A stretch of 64,000 nucleotides of DNA from JAAURB01 sp049649525 (lineage in GTDB: Bacteria; Cyanobacteriota; Cyanobacteriia; Cyanobacteriales; Microcoleaceae), in the NCBI GenBank assembly GCA_049649525.1, contig JBARZE010000045.1:67253-131252 (forward strand), given 5' to 3'. The translations under genes and the position numbers were made by a program. A model generated the notes under the pieces. It was not told the DNA's origin. It was given only the letters and a program-made list of their open reading frames with translations, and searched no databases. Of this stretch, positions 45,106 through 52,481 are shown one piece after another (position 1 is the stretch's first letter; the number at the start of each line of letters is the position of its first letter).

Positions 45106-45774
45106 GCACCCTTAACCGAATGGTGACTGCACCTAATTTTGTAGGTAGATCTTGAATTTCTTGTGTTTTCTGTCTCAATGATGAAAGTTATATCTACCGA
45201 ATTTATTAACTACAGTTTATCGGCAACTGTCTACACTATTTCAGCAGAACTTTCAAAGATTGAACAGCGGATTTTTAACCCGAAACCATTGTTATTTGGG
45301 CGACAGGCTGAATAGGTTCAGCCCGCTTTTCTCATATCCAATGATTAAGATATGCGTAGTGTACGCACAATATTGAGTAAAGTTTAATCTTACTGAGGTT
45401 TACAGTTTCTACAACAGCCATCAATAGGATAATTAAGCTTTAAAGCCGATACAGAATACAGACCTTAGTTATGGCATTGATCCTAAAGATTTTGCTATCT
45501 CTAAGCGGATTCTTCATCCGTGACATTGCCCAATGATAGTGATTGGCTTAATACACTTCTTTGGTGTTGCAGTTGGATCAAAGTTGGAGGACACGTACTT
45601 TAATCCGAAACCTTGCCTATTTACATCTCTATTCAATAGATGAAATAGTTATGTCCTGATGTAACTTAATATATCACAGGTTTTTAGCTTGTCACCCGTT
45701 TATTTACTAAGTTTCACATCACTTAATTTTTTGCAATATTTTGCGATACTTTTATTAACAATTTAGACAAATTT
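45106..45774. other. non-coding spacer with a plus-strand hairpin
   Basis: About 670 bp without a gene. A hairpin GGCTGAA-TAGG-TTCAGCC (45306-45323) followed by CGCTTTTCT looks like a plus-strand intrinsic terminator, for a transcript I cannot identify. AACCCGAAACCATTG (45278-45292) and AATCCGAAACCTTGC (45602-45616) form a degenerate direct repeat about 320 bp apart, each preceded by TCAAAGATTG/TCAAAGTTGG. Confidence 0.4.
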
Positions 45775-45803
45775 AAAGGGCGATCGTATTGAGATCACCC
45801 TTT
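45775..45803 (-). terminator. terminator hairpin after chlN (bidirectional)
   Basis: AAAGGGCGATC-GTATTGA-GATCACCCTTT forms an 11 bp stem (one G-T pair) with a 7-nt loop, 15 bp after the chlN stop. It overlaps a HIP1-like GGCGATCG string. T-rich flanks occur on both sides. Confidence 0.65.
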
Positions 45804-45817
45804 TCAGCAAGCCCTAA

Positions 45818-47212
45818 TTAAACTTGGGCTTCCTCCCTGACTAATTTATCCCAACCCAAGTCTTTCAGGTTATTATTCCGACGTAGCGGACGAGTGACCA
45901 ACTCTAAAATATCACGAGCATTTGTAAAGCCATGCATTTGAGCAAAAGTAAACTCAACTGACCACTTTGTATTAATTCCCCGCGCTTCTAATGGGTTAGC
46001 GTGTGCCATACCCGTAATCACTAAGTCGGGTCGAACTTCATGAATCCGTTGAAGCTGATTATAATTATCAGGTTTCTCGATAATTTTAGGCAGGGGAACA
46101 CCCATTTCATGACAGGTTTTTTCTAACAAATCTAACTCCGCTTTTTGATAGCGTTTATCCATGTAAGGAATACCAATTTCCGGGCAAGTCATGCCACAAC
46201 GAACGAGGAAACGCGCCAGAGAAATTTCTAACAAATTATCTCCCATAAAGAATACAGATTTACCCCGAATCAGTTCTAAGTAATCTTCCATATTCTGCCA
46301 AATATTCGCTTCGCGTTCGTCTAAACCTTGGGGTTCAATGCCAAATACAGAACAGATTTTCTCAATCCAAGCGCGAGTCCCATCCGGGCCAATGGGGAAA
46401 GGTGCGCCAATTAATTTACACTTCCGGCGACGCATTAAAGTACTAGCAGTGCGAGACAAGAAAGGATTAACACCCGCCACATAATACCCTTCTTCTAAAA
46501 CCGGTAATTCTGTATAACGCTTTGCCGGTAACCAACCCGAAACTTGAATCCCTTGCTTTTTCAATTCCAGGGTTAAATTAGTAACAACTGGATCGGGTAA
46601 AGAACCAAATAAAACTAAAGGCGGATGATCGATATATTCTGATTCTGCTTCAACTGTATCTTCATTCTTTTTCCCAAATGTTAACAGCTTCTGAATGGCA
46701 TTGCGTTCTTCTTTTTCCTCTTCTTTAACCGTTTTTGGGCAACGTGCTGCCATCGCTGCGAGTACCGTATCTTCCCCTTGTGTAAAGGCATAATCTAAAC
46801 CATTGGCACGAGCGACAACAATAGGAATACCGATATCGGCTTCTAATTCAGGCGCTAATCCTTCCAAATCCATTTTAATGATTTCAGTGGTACAAGTACC
46901 AATCCAAACAATCACACTGGGATTGCGATCGCGTTTAATTTGCTCACAAAGTCGCTTCAGTTCATTGTAATCATTTAATTGAGCAGAAATATCTCCTTCT
47001 TCGAGTTCTGCCATCGCATAACGAGGTTCAGCAAAAATCATCACTCCCATCGCATTTTGGAGGAAATAACCACAAGTTTTCGTTCCAATTACTAAAAAGA
47101 AGCTATCTTCTATTTTTTGATAAAGCCATGCCACACAGCTAATCGGACAAAATGTATGATAATTTCCCGTTTCGCATTCAAACGTTAAAGCTTCGGGTTG
47201 TCCAGTTGTCAT
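45818..47212 (-). CDS. chlN: light-independent protochlorophyllide reductase subunit N
   Basis: 464 residues. Near-identical in pattern to cyanobacterial ChlN: FECETGNYHTFCPISCVAWL, DSFFLVIGTKTCGYFLQNAM and NPSVIVWIGTCTTEIIKMDL. C22, C47 and C107 match the three ChlN cysteines that hold the NB 4Fe-4S cluster shared with ChlB. ChlN-ChlB is the catalytic part that reduces protochlorophyllide in the dark; ChlL supplies electrons. ATG at 47212 has GAGGA 7-8 nt upstream. Order on the minus strand is chlL, DUF5331 gene, chlN. chlB is elsewhere. Confidence 0.97.
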   Translation of the reverse strand: MTTGQPEALTFECETGNYHTFCPISCVAWLYQKIEDSFFLVIGTKTCGYFLQNAMGVMIFAEPRYAMAELEEGDISAQLNDYNELKRLCEQIKRDRNPSVIVWIGTCTTEIIKMDLEGLAPELEADIGIPIVVARANGLDYAFTQGEDTVLAAMAARCPKTVKEEEKEERNAIQKLLTFGKKNEDTVEAESEYIDHPPLVLFGSLPDPVVTNLTLELKKQGIQVSGWLPAKRYTELPVLEEGYYVAGVNPFLSRTASTLMRRRKCKLIGAPFPIGPDGTRAWIEKICSVFGIEPQGLDEREANIWQNMEDYLELIRGKSVFFMGDNLLEISLARFLVRCGMTCPEIGIPYMDKRYQKAELDLLEKTCHEMGVPLPKIIEKPDNYNQLQRIHEVRPDLVITGMAHANPLEARGINTKWSVEFTFAQMHGFTNARDILELVTRPLRRNNNLKDLGWDKLVREEAQV

Positions 47213-47401
47213 CGGTTTTTCCTCTTAATATTTATTCGTCAGTTTTATATAGTTCACTGCAGCATTCTCTTGATTTTGGACGACAAACACCCAAAACCAA
47301 GAATTTGCTCATTTGCAGTAATGAAGGAAAACAGGAAGCGAATTGAACGGCGGGTTAAATGCTATTTAACATCAAAAAAACCTTGACCTTAATTTAGGGA
47401 C

Positions 47402-48412
47402 TTATTTCAAGTCAGATAACGAGATATCTCCATCATCATCCGGAGCATCTGTTAGACCTTCTAAGTCAATGTCGTCTAAATCTCCTGTTGTGATTTCTCC
47501 GAGATCGTCTAAGCTCATCTCATCCAAATCATCGTCAGAGAGATCTCCCAGGTCATCGTCTCCCAAATCTCCTAAATCCAGGTCATTTAAGTCATCTGAA
47601 GTCCCGTCGTCTCCTCCTAAATCATCATCTAGATCCAAATCACCTAAATCAAAATCATCTGAACTGTCTGTTGAGTCCAATTGGGTTAAATCATCTGACC
47701 CAGCATCCCCCATATCGTCTAATTGGAGATCTAGGTCATCTTCGACTGCCAAGTCATCCCCAGCATCAAGATCGATCCCTAAGTCATCGTCAGTATCCAA
47801 ACCGAGATCTAGGTCATCTTCGACTGCCAAGTCATCCCCGGCATCTAAACCGAGATCTAGGTCATCTTCGACTGCCAAGTTATCCTCAACTGCCAAGTCA
47901 TCCCCGGCATCAAGATCTATTGCTAAATCATCGTCAGCTTCGAGATCCATCTCAAGTTGATTTTCAGTCTCATCAAGAGCAGAAGCGATCGCTGCCCCTC
48001 CCATTGCCGCTGCTGCGACTCCAGCTCCGGCCCCTATTGCACTCATTGGTGGTTGAGCGACAGGAGGTGGAACAGTTGGAATAGAGGGACTAAGAGCAAC
48101 AGCAGCTTGAGGGGTTGCGGGGGATGCGGATGGATTCCCCAGAGCCATATCTGGATCGAAGTTTAATCCTAAAACCTCTACAAGTTTGTCAGGATCAGGA
48201 TTGAGTTGGGAAAACGGTATCATCAACTGCGCTGCATCTGGGTCAAGAGCATTGATCGTTCCCAAGATGAGTGCAGAGGCGGGTCTGCGACCGCCATCGG
48301 GTGTTGAGACTGGACTGAGATCCATCTGCAACACCAGCCAGTTTCTATTCACCTGGTAGTACTGTAACCATTTCTGTTTGAGATTAACCGTAAATTCATT
48401 AAAGAAAGCCAT
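47402..48412 (-). CDS. DUF5331-type protein with acidic repeat tail
   Basis: 336 residues. The N-terminal about 120 residues (FFNEFTVNLKQKWLQYYQVN, GRRPASALILGTINALDP) are the part that cyanobacteria conserve between chlL and chlN. A Pro/Ala-rich linker follows (115-165), and then about 160 residues made almost only of Asp, Leu, Gly, Glu and Ala in imperfect repeats such as DDLAVEDDLDLGLDAG. The tail is extremely acidic and probably unstructured. Gene position, 35 bp after chlL on the same strand, suggests a role with dark chlorophyll synthesis; no function is established that I know of. Confidence 0.82.
   Translation of the reverse strand: MAFFNEFTVNLKQKWLQYYQVNRNWLVLQMDLSPVSTPDGGRRPASALILGTINALDPDAAQLMIPFSQLNPDPDKLVEVLGLNFDPDMALGNPSASPATPQAAVALSPSIPTVPPPVAQPPMSAIGAGAGVAAAAMGGAAIASALDETENQLEMDLEADDDLAIDLDAGDDLAVEDNLAVEDDLDLGLDAGDDLAVEDDLDLGLDTDDDLGIDLDAGDDLAVEDDLDLQLDDMGDAGSDDLTQLDSTDSSDDFDLGDLDLDDDLGGDDGTSDDLNDLDLGDLGDDDLGDLSDDDLDEMSLDDLGEITTGDLDDIDLEGLTDAPDDDGDISLSDLK
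47720..47945. repeat. in-gene tandem repeats of the acidic tail
   Basis: DNA repeats GATCTAGGTCATCTTCGACT start at 47728, 47806 and 47854, with a partial copy near 47885. The near-identity at DNA level (not only protein) indicates recent slippage or duplication, so copy number should vary among strains. Confidence 0.7.
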
Positions 48413-48447
48413 TGCCTCTTTACCTCATCCTGAGCAGCTAGACATAA

Positions 48448-49314
48448 TTAAACCATCATCAGGTCTAGCTCATCTTGTCCAGTTTGGCTAGGGGGGTTTA
48501 CGGGATTGAGATAAAAATCAGATAGCAATGAGAATAATTCTCTGTCGGGGGCATCGTTGGGTACCACACCTTCTGGTGAAGCCAGAATTTGATCTGCGAT
48601 ATTGAGATAATAATCACAGACATAACTCAGGGACGGATCGCGCTCTGCCATTTCAAATAATGTTTTACCCTTCACCCGCGAAACCCGAATATCTTCAATT
48701 AAGGGTAACACTTCTAAAATCGGCATGGGAACCGCTTCAATATATTTTTCGATTAGGTCTCGTTTTGAAGTCCGATTACCAATTAATCCAGCTAAGCGTA
48801 GGGGATGAGTTCGAGCTTTTTCCCGCACAGAAGCAGCAATCCGATTGGCCGCAAATAAAGCATCAAAGCCATTATCGGTGACAATCATACAGTAGTCTGC
48901 ATAGTTGAGGGGAGCTGCAAACCCGCCACAAACCACATCTCCGAGTACATCAAACAGAATCACATCGTATTCATCAAAAGCGTTGAGTTCTTTCAGGAGT
49001 TTGACGGTTTCTCCAACGACATAACCGCCACAACCTGCCCCAGCCGGAGGGCCACCCGCTTCAACACAGTCTACCCCACCAAAGCCTTTGTAAATTACAT
49101 CTTCTGGCCAGATGTCTTCGTAGTGATAATCTTTTTCTTGTAGGGTATCAATAATTGTTGGAATCAGAAAGCCGGTCAGGGTAAAAGTACTGTCGTGTTT
49201 TGGGTCACAACCAATTTGTAGTACTTTCTTGCCTCGTTTGGCTAAAGCAACGGAAATATTGCAACTGGTGGTTGATTTGCCAATTCCACCTTTACCGTAA
49301 ACTGCTAATTTCAA
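48448..49314 (-). CDS. chlL: light-independent protochlorophyllide reductase iron protein
   Basis: 288 residues from TTG at 49314: the ribosome binding site AGGAG (49322-49326) lies 7 nt upstream, and the protein then begins with the family's LKLAVYGKGGIGKSTTSCN. The frame stays open 31 codons further, but that extension is not family-like. P-loop GKGGIGKST; 4Fe-4S ligands are the cysteines in VDCVEAGGPPAGAGCGG and DVLGDVVCGGFAAPL. A NifH-like homodimer that uses ATP to pass electrons from ferredoxin to ChlN-ChlB. First gene of the chlL-DUF5331-chlN group. Confidence 0.97.
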   Translation of the reverse strand: MKLAVYGKGGIGKSTTSCNISVALAKRGKKVLQIGCDPKHDSTFTLTGFLIPTIIDTLQEKDYHYEDIWPEDVIYKGFGGVDCVEAGGPPAGAGCGGYVVGETVKLLKELNAFDEYDVILFDVLGDVVCGGFAAPLNYADYCMIVTDNGFDALFAANRIAASVREKARTHPLRLAGLIGNRTSKRDLIEKYIEAVPMPILEVLPLIEDIRVSRVKGKTLFEMAERDPSLSYVCDYYLNIADQILASPEGVVPNDAPDRELFSLLSDFYLNPVNPPSQTGQDELDLMMV

Positions 49315-49991
49315 AGTTTTTCTCCTTATCCGTTTATCTTTAATCAGGGCCAGCTTAGTTCGGTTCGTTGAGGAGAAAGCTGCCCGAAGCTTACCCCTTG
49401 TCAGCATTATTGACTAACTCTCTTAGAAAAGAAAGAAGCTATTTCATCAAGTTGATGCTTAAAACCATGATTTAAACTTCATTTGCAGCATAAAGTTTTT
49501 TCTGTCGCTTACACAAATAATTAACCTTAAATTTATAATTCATCACAAATTTAAGTCCTGCTTTTAATAAAAAAAGTAACAATAAGCAAAAAAGAGGGTT
49601 TTAGCCTTGTATAACACTTATCCGCCTCCAGCTAGGGATCAACAGTTAAGGTAGACATCGATCGGGTCAGTGAGATGGGTTTAGCGCCCTAATATTGGCG
49701 CTACAGCAGCAGTTGCAGGAGTTGTTACAGCAATTTAAGTTATTCCATGACTCAGGCCGTTCAAAGCTGATTAACGCCCTGAAAAATTACTGTGAGTCAA
49801 GCTATAAATATATTAAGTATAAATACTGAGTTCAGATGATAATTAAACCGACTCTTGAAGATTTCTGACAAATTCTCCAAAAGTTTAAGGTTTGTGAATT
49901 TTTTGTGAGATAGATACTTGAGATAAACATTAAAAAATAAAAAACTTGTAGCCAACGCTACAAGCTTTCAAACCTTGGTATTTATTGATAT
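49315..49991. other. upstream region of chlL
   Basis: 677 bp. The chlL ribosome binding site is at its low end. A plus-strand open frame at 49695-49829 (44 codons from TTG, Gln-rich start LALQQQLQELLQQFKLFHDS) has no family resemblance and may be a gene end left behind. TTGTAGCCAACGCTACAAG (49946-49964) is a hairpin of 7 bp with T-rich flanks after the small gene at 49992 and may be its terminator. Confidence 0.4.
49946..49964 (-). terminator. hairpin after the small gene at 49992
   Basis: CTTGTAG-CCAA-CGCTACAAG pairs TTGTAGC-like arms (TTGTAG/CTACAA) and is followed on the minus strand by TTTTTTATTTTTTAATG-like T-rich sequence (49928-49942). It fits a Rho-independent terminator for the tandem small genes. 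Confidence 0.6.
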
Positions 49992-50186
49992 TCAGCTCAT
50001 CGAGGCTGAGCTACGATCATAATCTTTGCGGAAGTTTTTACTGGGTTTACCTTGAGTAGTGCTGTGATAATTTCCAGGCTCTATCCCAACTTCATCAGCA
50101 ATTCGATTTAACATCGACTGCTCCCGATTTTTAACTTGATGATGGTGACGCATCATTAAAGCGCGAGCTTGATCTTGTGTGGACAT
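49992..50186 (-). CDS. small basic protein, tandem paralogue 2
   Basis: 64 residues: MSTQDQARALMMRHHHQVKN, REQSMLNRIADEVGIEPG, ending RKDYDRSSASMS. A His-rich, basic helix start and a Ser-rich end; no membrane segment. It is a close paralogue of the gene at 50234-50431, 47 bp upstream on the same strand: the first 22 residues are identical apart from synonymous change, and the ribosome-binding region is the same (GGAGAAATTAAATTATGTCC). Such small proteins occur in filamentous cyanobacteria; function unknown. Confidence 0.75.
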   Translation of the reverse strand: MSTQDQARALMMRHHHQVKNREQSMLNRIADEVGIEPGNYHSTTQGKPSKNFRKDYDRSSASMS

Positions 50187-50233
50187 AATTTAATTTCTCC
50201 GATTTTAAACAAATTTATTAAATGAAAACTTTC

Positions 50234-50431
50234 TTAACTTAAAGAAGAATGACTCCGGTCATAAGTTGTCCGAGAGGCTGAGTTTGGTTTGCCCTGAATT
50301 CCACTCCAACTTTCCCCAATGTTTTCTATCCCAGTTTCTTCCGCGCACCGACTGAGTAAAGATTGCTGACGATTTTTAACTTGATGATGGTGACGCATCA
50401 TTAAAGCGCGAGCTTGATCTTGTGTGGACAT
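50234..50431 (-). CDS. small basic protein, tandem paralogue 1
   Basis: 65 residues: MSTQDQARALMMRHHHQVKN, RQQSLLSRCAEETGIENI, ending TTYDRSHSSLS. GGAGAAATTAAATTATG provides a strong ribosome binding site. It shares its N-terminal third, its 5' leader DNA and its (T/K)xYDRSxxS(L/M)S end with the gene at 49992, so the pair arose by tandem duplication. The middle has diverged more than the start, which suggests the MSTQDQARALMMRHHH part carries the function (nucleic-acid or metal binding possible). Confidence 0.75.
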   Translation of the reverse strand: MSTQDQARALMMRHHHQVKNRQQSLLSRCAEETGIENIGESWSGIQGKPNSASRTTYDRSHSSLS

Positions 50432-50680
50432 AATTTAATTTCTCCTGTGCCAGTTCTATTTGTTGTATTGTTTTTCCTTTCAATTTCTAATATATCACAA
50501 ATTTTGTAGTCTACGCTACAGAAAATCTTATATTCATAATAATTAACATTTCGTTAAGCATTCTAGAAAATCATCTCTGAGGAAAAATATCATTAAGAAA
50601 ATTGAAGTTAAACGACGATTTGGCGGTAAGTTGACCATCAGGACTTAATCTATAGAGTCACTAACATAATCTTGTCAGTC

Positions 50681-51763
50681 ATGACAGAACATAAGCGTAT
50701 CGGCATCCTCACCAGTGGCGGCGACTGTGCGGGTTTAAATGCTGTTATTCGAGCCGTTGTCTACCGAGCAGTAGGAACTTATCGATGGGAAGTTATGGGT
50801 ATTCGCCAAGCCACCCAAGGCTTAATGAGTCGTCCTCCCGAAGCGATTAACTTAACCATTGATAAAGTCGATCCGATTTTGACATTGGGGGGAACGATTC
50901 TTGGTACAACCAATAAAGGCGATCCCTTTGCTTTTCCGATGCCAGACGGGACTTTACGCGATCGCGCCGAAGAAATTATAGAAGGGTATCATTTACTAAG
51001 GCTTGATGCTTTAATTGGTATTGGCGGCGATGGTAGCTTAGCGATTTTGCGGCGTTTAGCTGAGCAAGGAAACCTGAACTTAGTCGGAATTCCTAAAACG
51101 ATTGATAACGATGTTGGCAGTACAGATTTGTCTATTGGCTATCATACTGCTGTCACGATTGCTACTGAAGCAATTGATCGTCTACATTTTACCGCTGCTA
51201 GTCATAGTCGGGTAATGATTGTTGAAGTGATGGGACGCGATGCCGGACATATTGCCCTGAGATCGGGAATTGCCGGGGGTGCAGATGTGATTTTAGTGCC
51301 TGAAATTCCCTACAGCATTGATAAAATTTGCCACCAGCTAGAGAAACGGCAGAAGCAAGGACGCAATTACTGTTTAGTGGTGGTTGCCGAAGCGGTTAAA
51401 ACAGAAACCGGAGATCCAGTCACCAATACCAATAGTTTAGGGCAATCTCGCTTAGGGGGAATTGGGCAATATTTAGCAGACAAAATTTCAGCCGCTAGCG
51501 GTGCAGAAACCCGTGTAACCGTTTTAGGTCATACGCAACGGGGAGGCCCGCCTACCGTCACAGATCGGGTGATTGGATCGGCATTTGGAGTGGCTGCAGT
51601 GGATTTAATTGCTGATGATAAATACGATCGGATGGTAATTTGGCAACATCGTCACGTTGAAAGTGTACCCATTAAAGAGGCGATCGCCCAATATCGAGCC
51701 GTTGAGCCGGGTGAAATTTTGGTTACAACGGCTCGCAGTATGGGAATCTGTTTAGGGGATTAA
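50681..51763 (+). CDS. pfkA: ATP-dependent 6-phosphofructokinase
   Basis: 360 residues from ATG at 50681 (a TTG at 50672 is less likely). MTEHKRIGILTSGGDCAGLN, GGTILGTTNKGDP, GIGGDGSLAI, GIPKTIDNDVGSTDLSIGYHT, EVMGRDAGHIAL and LGHTQRGGPPTVTDRV. Gly in GGDGS points to ATP as phosphate donor (Asp would point to pyrophosphate), while Lys in PKTIDND is the mixed type often called group III. It commits glucose to glycolysis: fructose 6-phosphate to fructose 1,6-bisphosphate. Single gene. Confidence 0.95.
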   Translation: MTEHKRIGILTSGGDCAGLNAVIRAVVYRAVGTYRWEVMGIRQATQGLMSRPPEAINLTIDKVDPILTLGGTILGTTNKGDPFAFPMPDGTLRDRAEEIIEGYHLLRLDALIGIGGDGSLAILRRLAEQGNLNLVGIPKTIDNDVGSTDLSIGYHTAVTIATEAIDRLHFTAASHSRVMIVEVMGRDAGHIALRSGIAGGADVILVPEIPYSIDKICHQLEKRQKQGRNYCLVVVAEAVKTETGDPVTNTNSLGQSRLGGIGQYLADKISAASGAETRVTVLGHTQRGGPPTVTDRVIGSAFGVAAVDLIADDKYDRMVIWQHRHVESVPIKEAIAQYRAVEPGEILVTTARSMGICLGD

Positions 51764-51851
51764 TTATTTTAAGATTCAACAGGATTGAGTTACATTTTAT
51801 GGGTTTGACTTTGAGGGATAACTCCTGATTATTCCTCACTATTTTATCAGC

Positions 51852-52028
51852 TTAAAATTGTTGGTTAATGGCTGACATAATCCTAATTTTAGCGTTAGGA
51901 TCTAAGGTTAATATCGATTGATGCAAAGGGTGTTTAGTGAAATTTCCTTCCAAAATTGCAAAGTAGGTTTGTTGTAAAAAATCAGAAGAAAAGTTAAGTA
52001 GTTTCTTAAGAATATCTTGTTCAGTCAT
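51852..52028 (-). CDS. small protein of unknown function
   Basis: 58 residues from ATG at 52028, which follows AAGGAT with 8 nt spacing (an ATG 21 bp earlier lies inside an unlikely leader). MTEQDILKKLLNFSSDFLQQ, TYFAILEGNFTKHPL and ILTLDPNAKIRIMSAINQQF. It is likely soluble and helical. No family recognised. It converges on pfkA. Confidence 0.5.
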   Translation of the reverse strand: MTEQDILKKLLNFSSDFLQQTYFAILEGNFTKHPLHQSILTLDPNAKIRIMSAINQQF

Positions 52029-52101
52029 AGTTTTTATCCTTAGAGTCAAGTAGACTTTCGAGTTATATTGATTGAGTTATTTCTTCTAATTTAACAATTC
52101 T

Positions 52102-52233
52102 TTACGAAAAATCACTCTTTACTTTGAAGGATAAATCAATCATAATTCCCAACAAGTATATATCTTGAGAAAGAGGATCGACAGCGATCAAATCTTCCTC
52201 TAGGTTCTCAATAGCTGATGGAGAGGGGTACAT
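52102..52233 (-). CDS. possible 43-residue ORF
   Basis: ATG at 52233 gives MYPSPSAIENLEEDLIAVDP, then LSQDIYLLGIMIDLSFKVKS and a stop at 52102. Too short to test, with no clear ribosome binding site, but the translation is protein-like and the frame stays open a few codons upstream (LREKL). It may be a relic of a larger gene or a small gene in line with 51852-52028. Confidence 0.3.
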   Translation of the reverse strand: MYPSPSAIENLEEDLIAVDPLSQDIYLLGIMIDLSFKVKSDFS

Positions 52234-52316
52234 GAGTTTCTCGCGCAATTAATCTGCGACCTGTTATATCTGACAAATAATATGAAATACGGAAAGTTCT
52301 GCTACGGATTCATATA

Positions 52317-52344
52317 GGTAGGGAGTAGGGAGTAGGGAGTGGGT
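52317..52344. repeat. TAGGGAG tandem repeat
   Basis: AGGTAGGGAGTAGGGAGTAGGGAGTGGG: three to four copies of TAGGGAG in a non-coding spacer. Confidence 0.75.
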
Positions 52345-52481
52345 CATGAGAATTAAGCAATTGCCAACTCTCCACCCCTCAATCATTTGTAGCAACAATT
52401 TAAGTATTTCATATAAATAGAGACCTTCGGTGGAAAGTCTCTACTAAAATAAGCAATGATTCAGATATCTTGACAGAGGCG

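Noticed and set aside
44621..45817. Possible 6S, SRP or tmRNA gene in the spacer before chlN
   Set aside because: None of the sequence marks of these RNAs was found; the spacer is better explained by a transposon relic.
47469..47960. 163-codon plus-strand frame rich in Ser/Lys/Pro
   Set aside because: It is the antisense shadow of the acidic Asp/Leu repeat of the DUF5331-type gene.
48448..49407. Longer ChlL with an extra 31-residue N-terminus
   Set aside because: The extension is not family-like and the ribosome binding site at 49322-49326 fits the TTG at 49314.
49695..49829. 44-codon Gln-rich plus-strand frame upstream of chlL
   Set aside because: No good start or family; too short to support as a gene, kept only as a note in the spacer entry.
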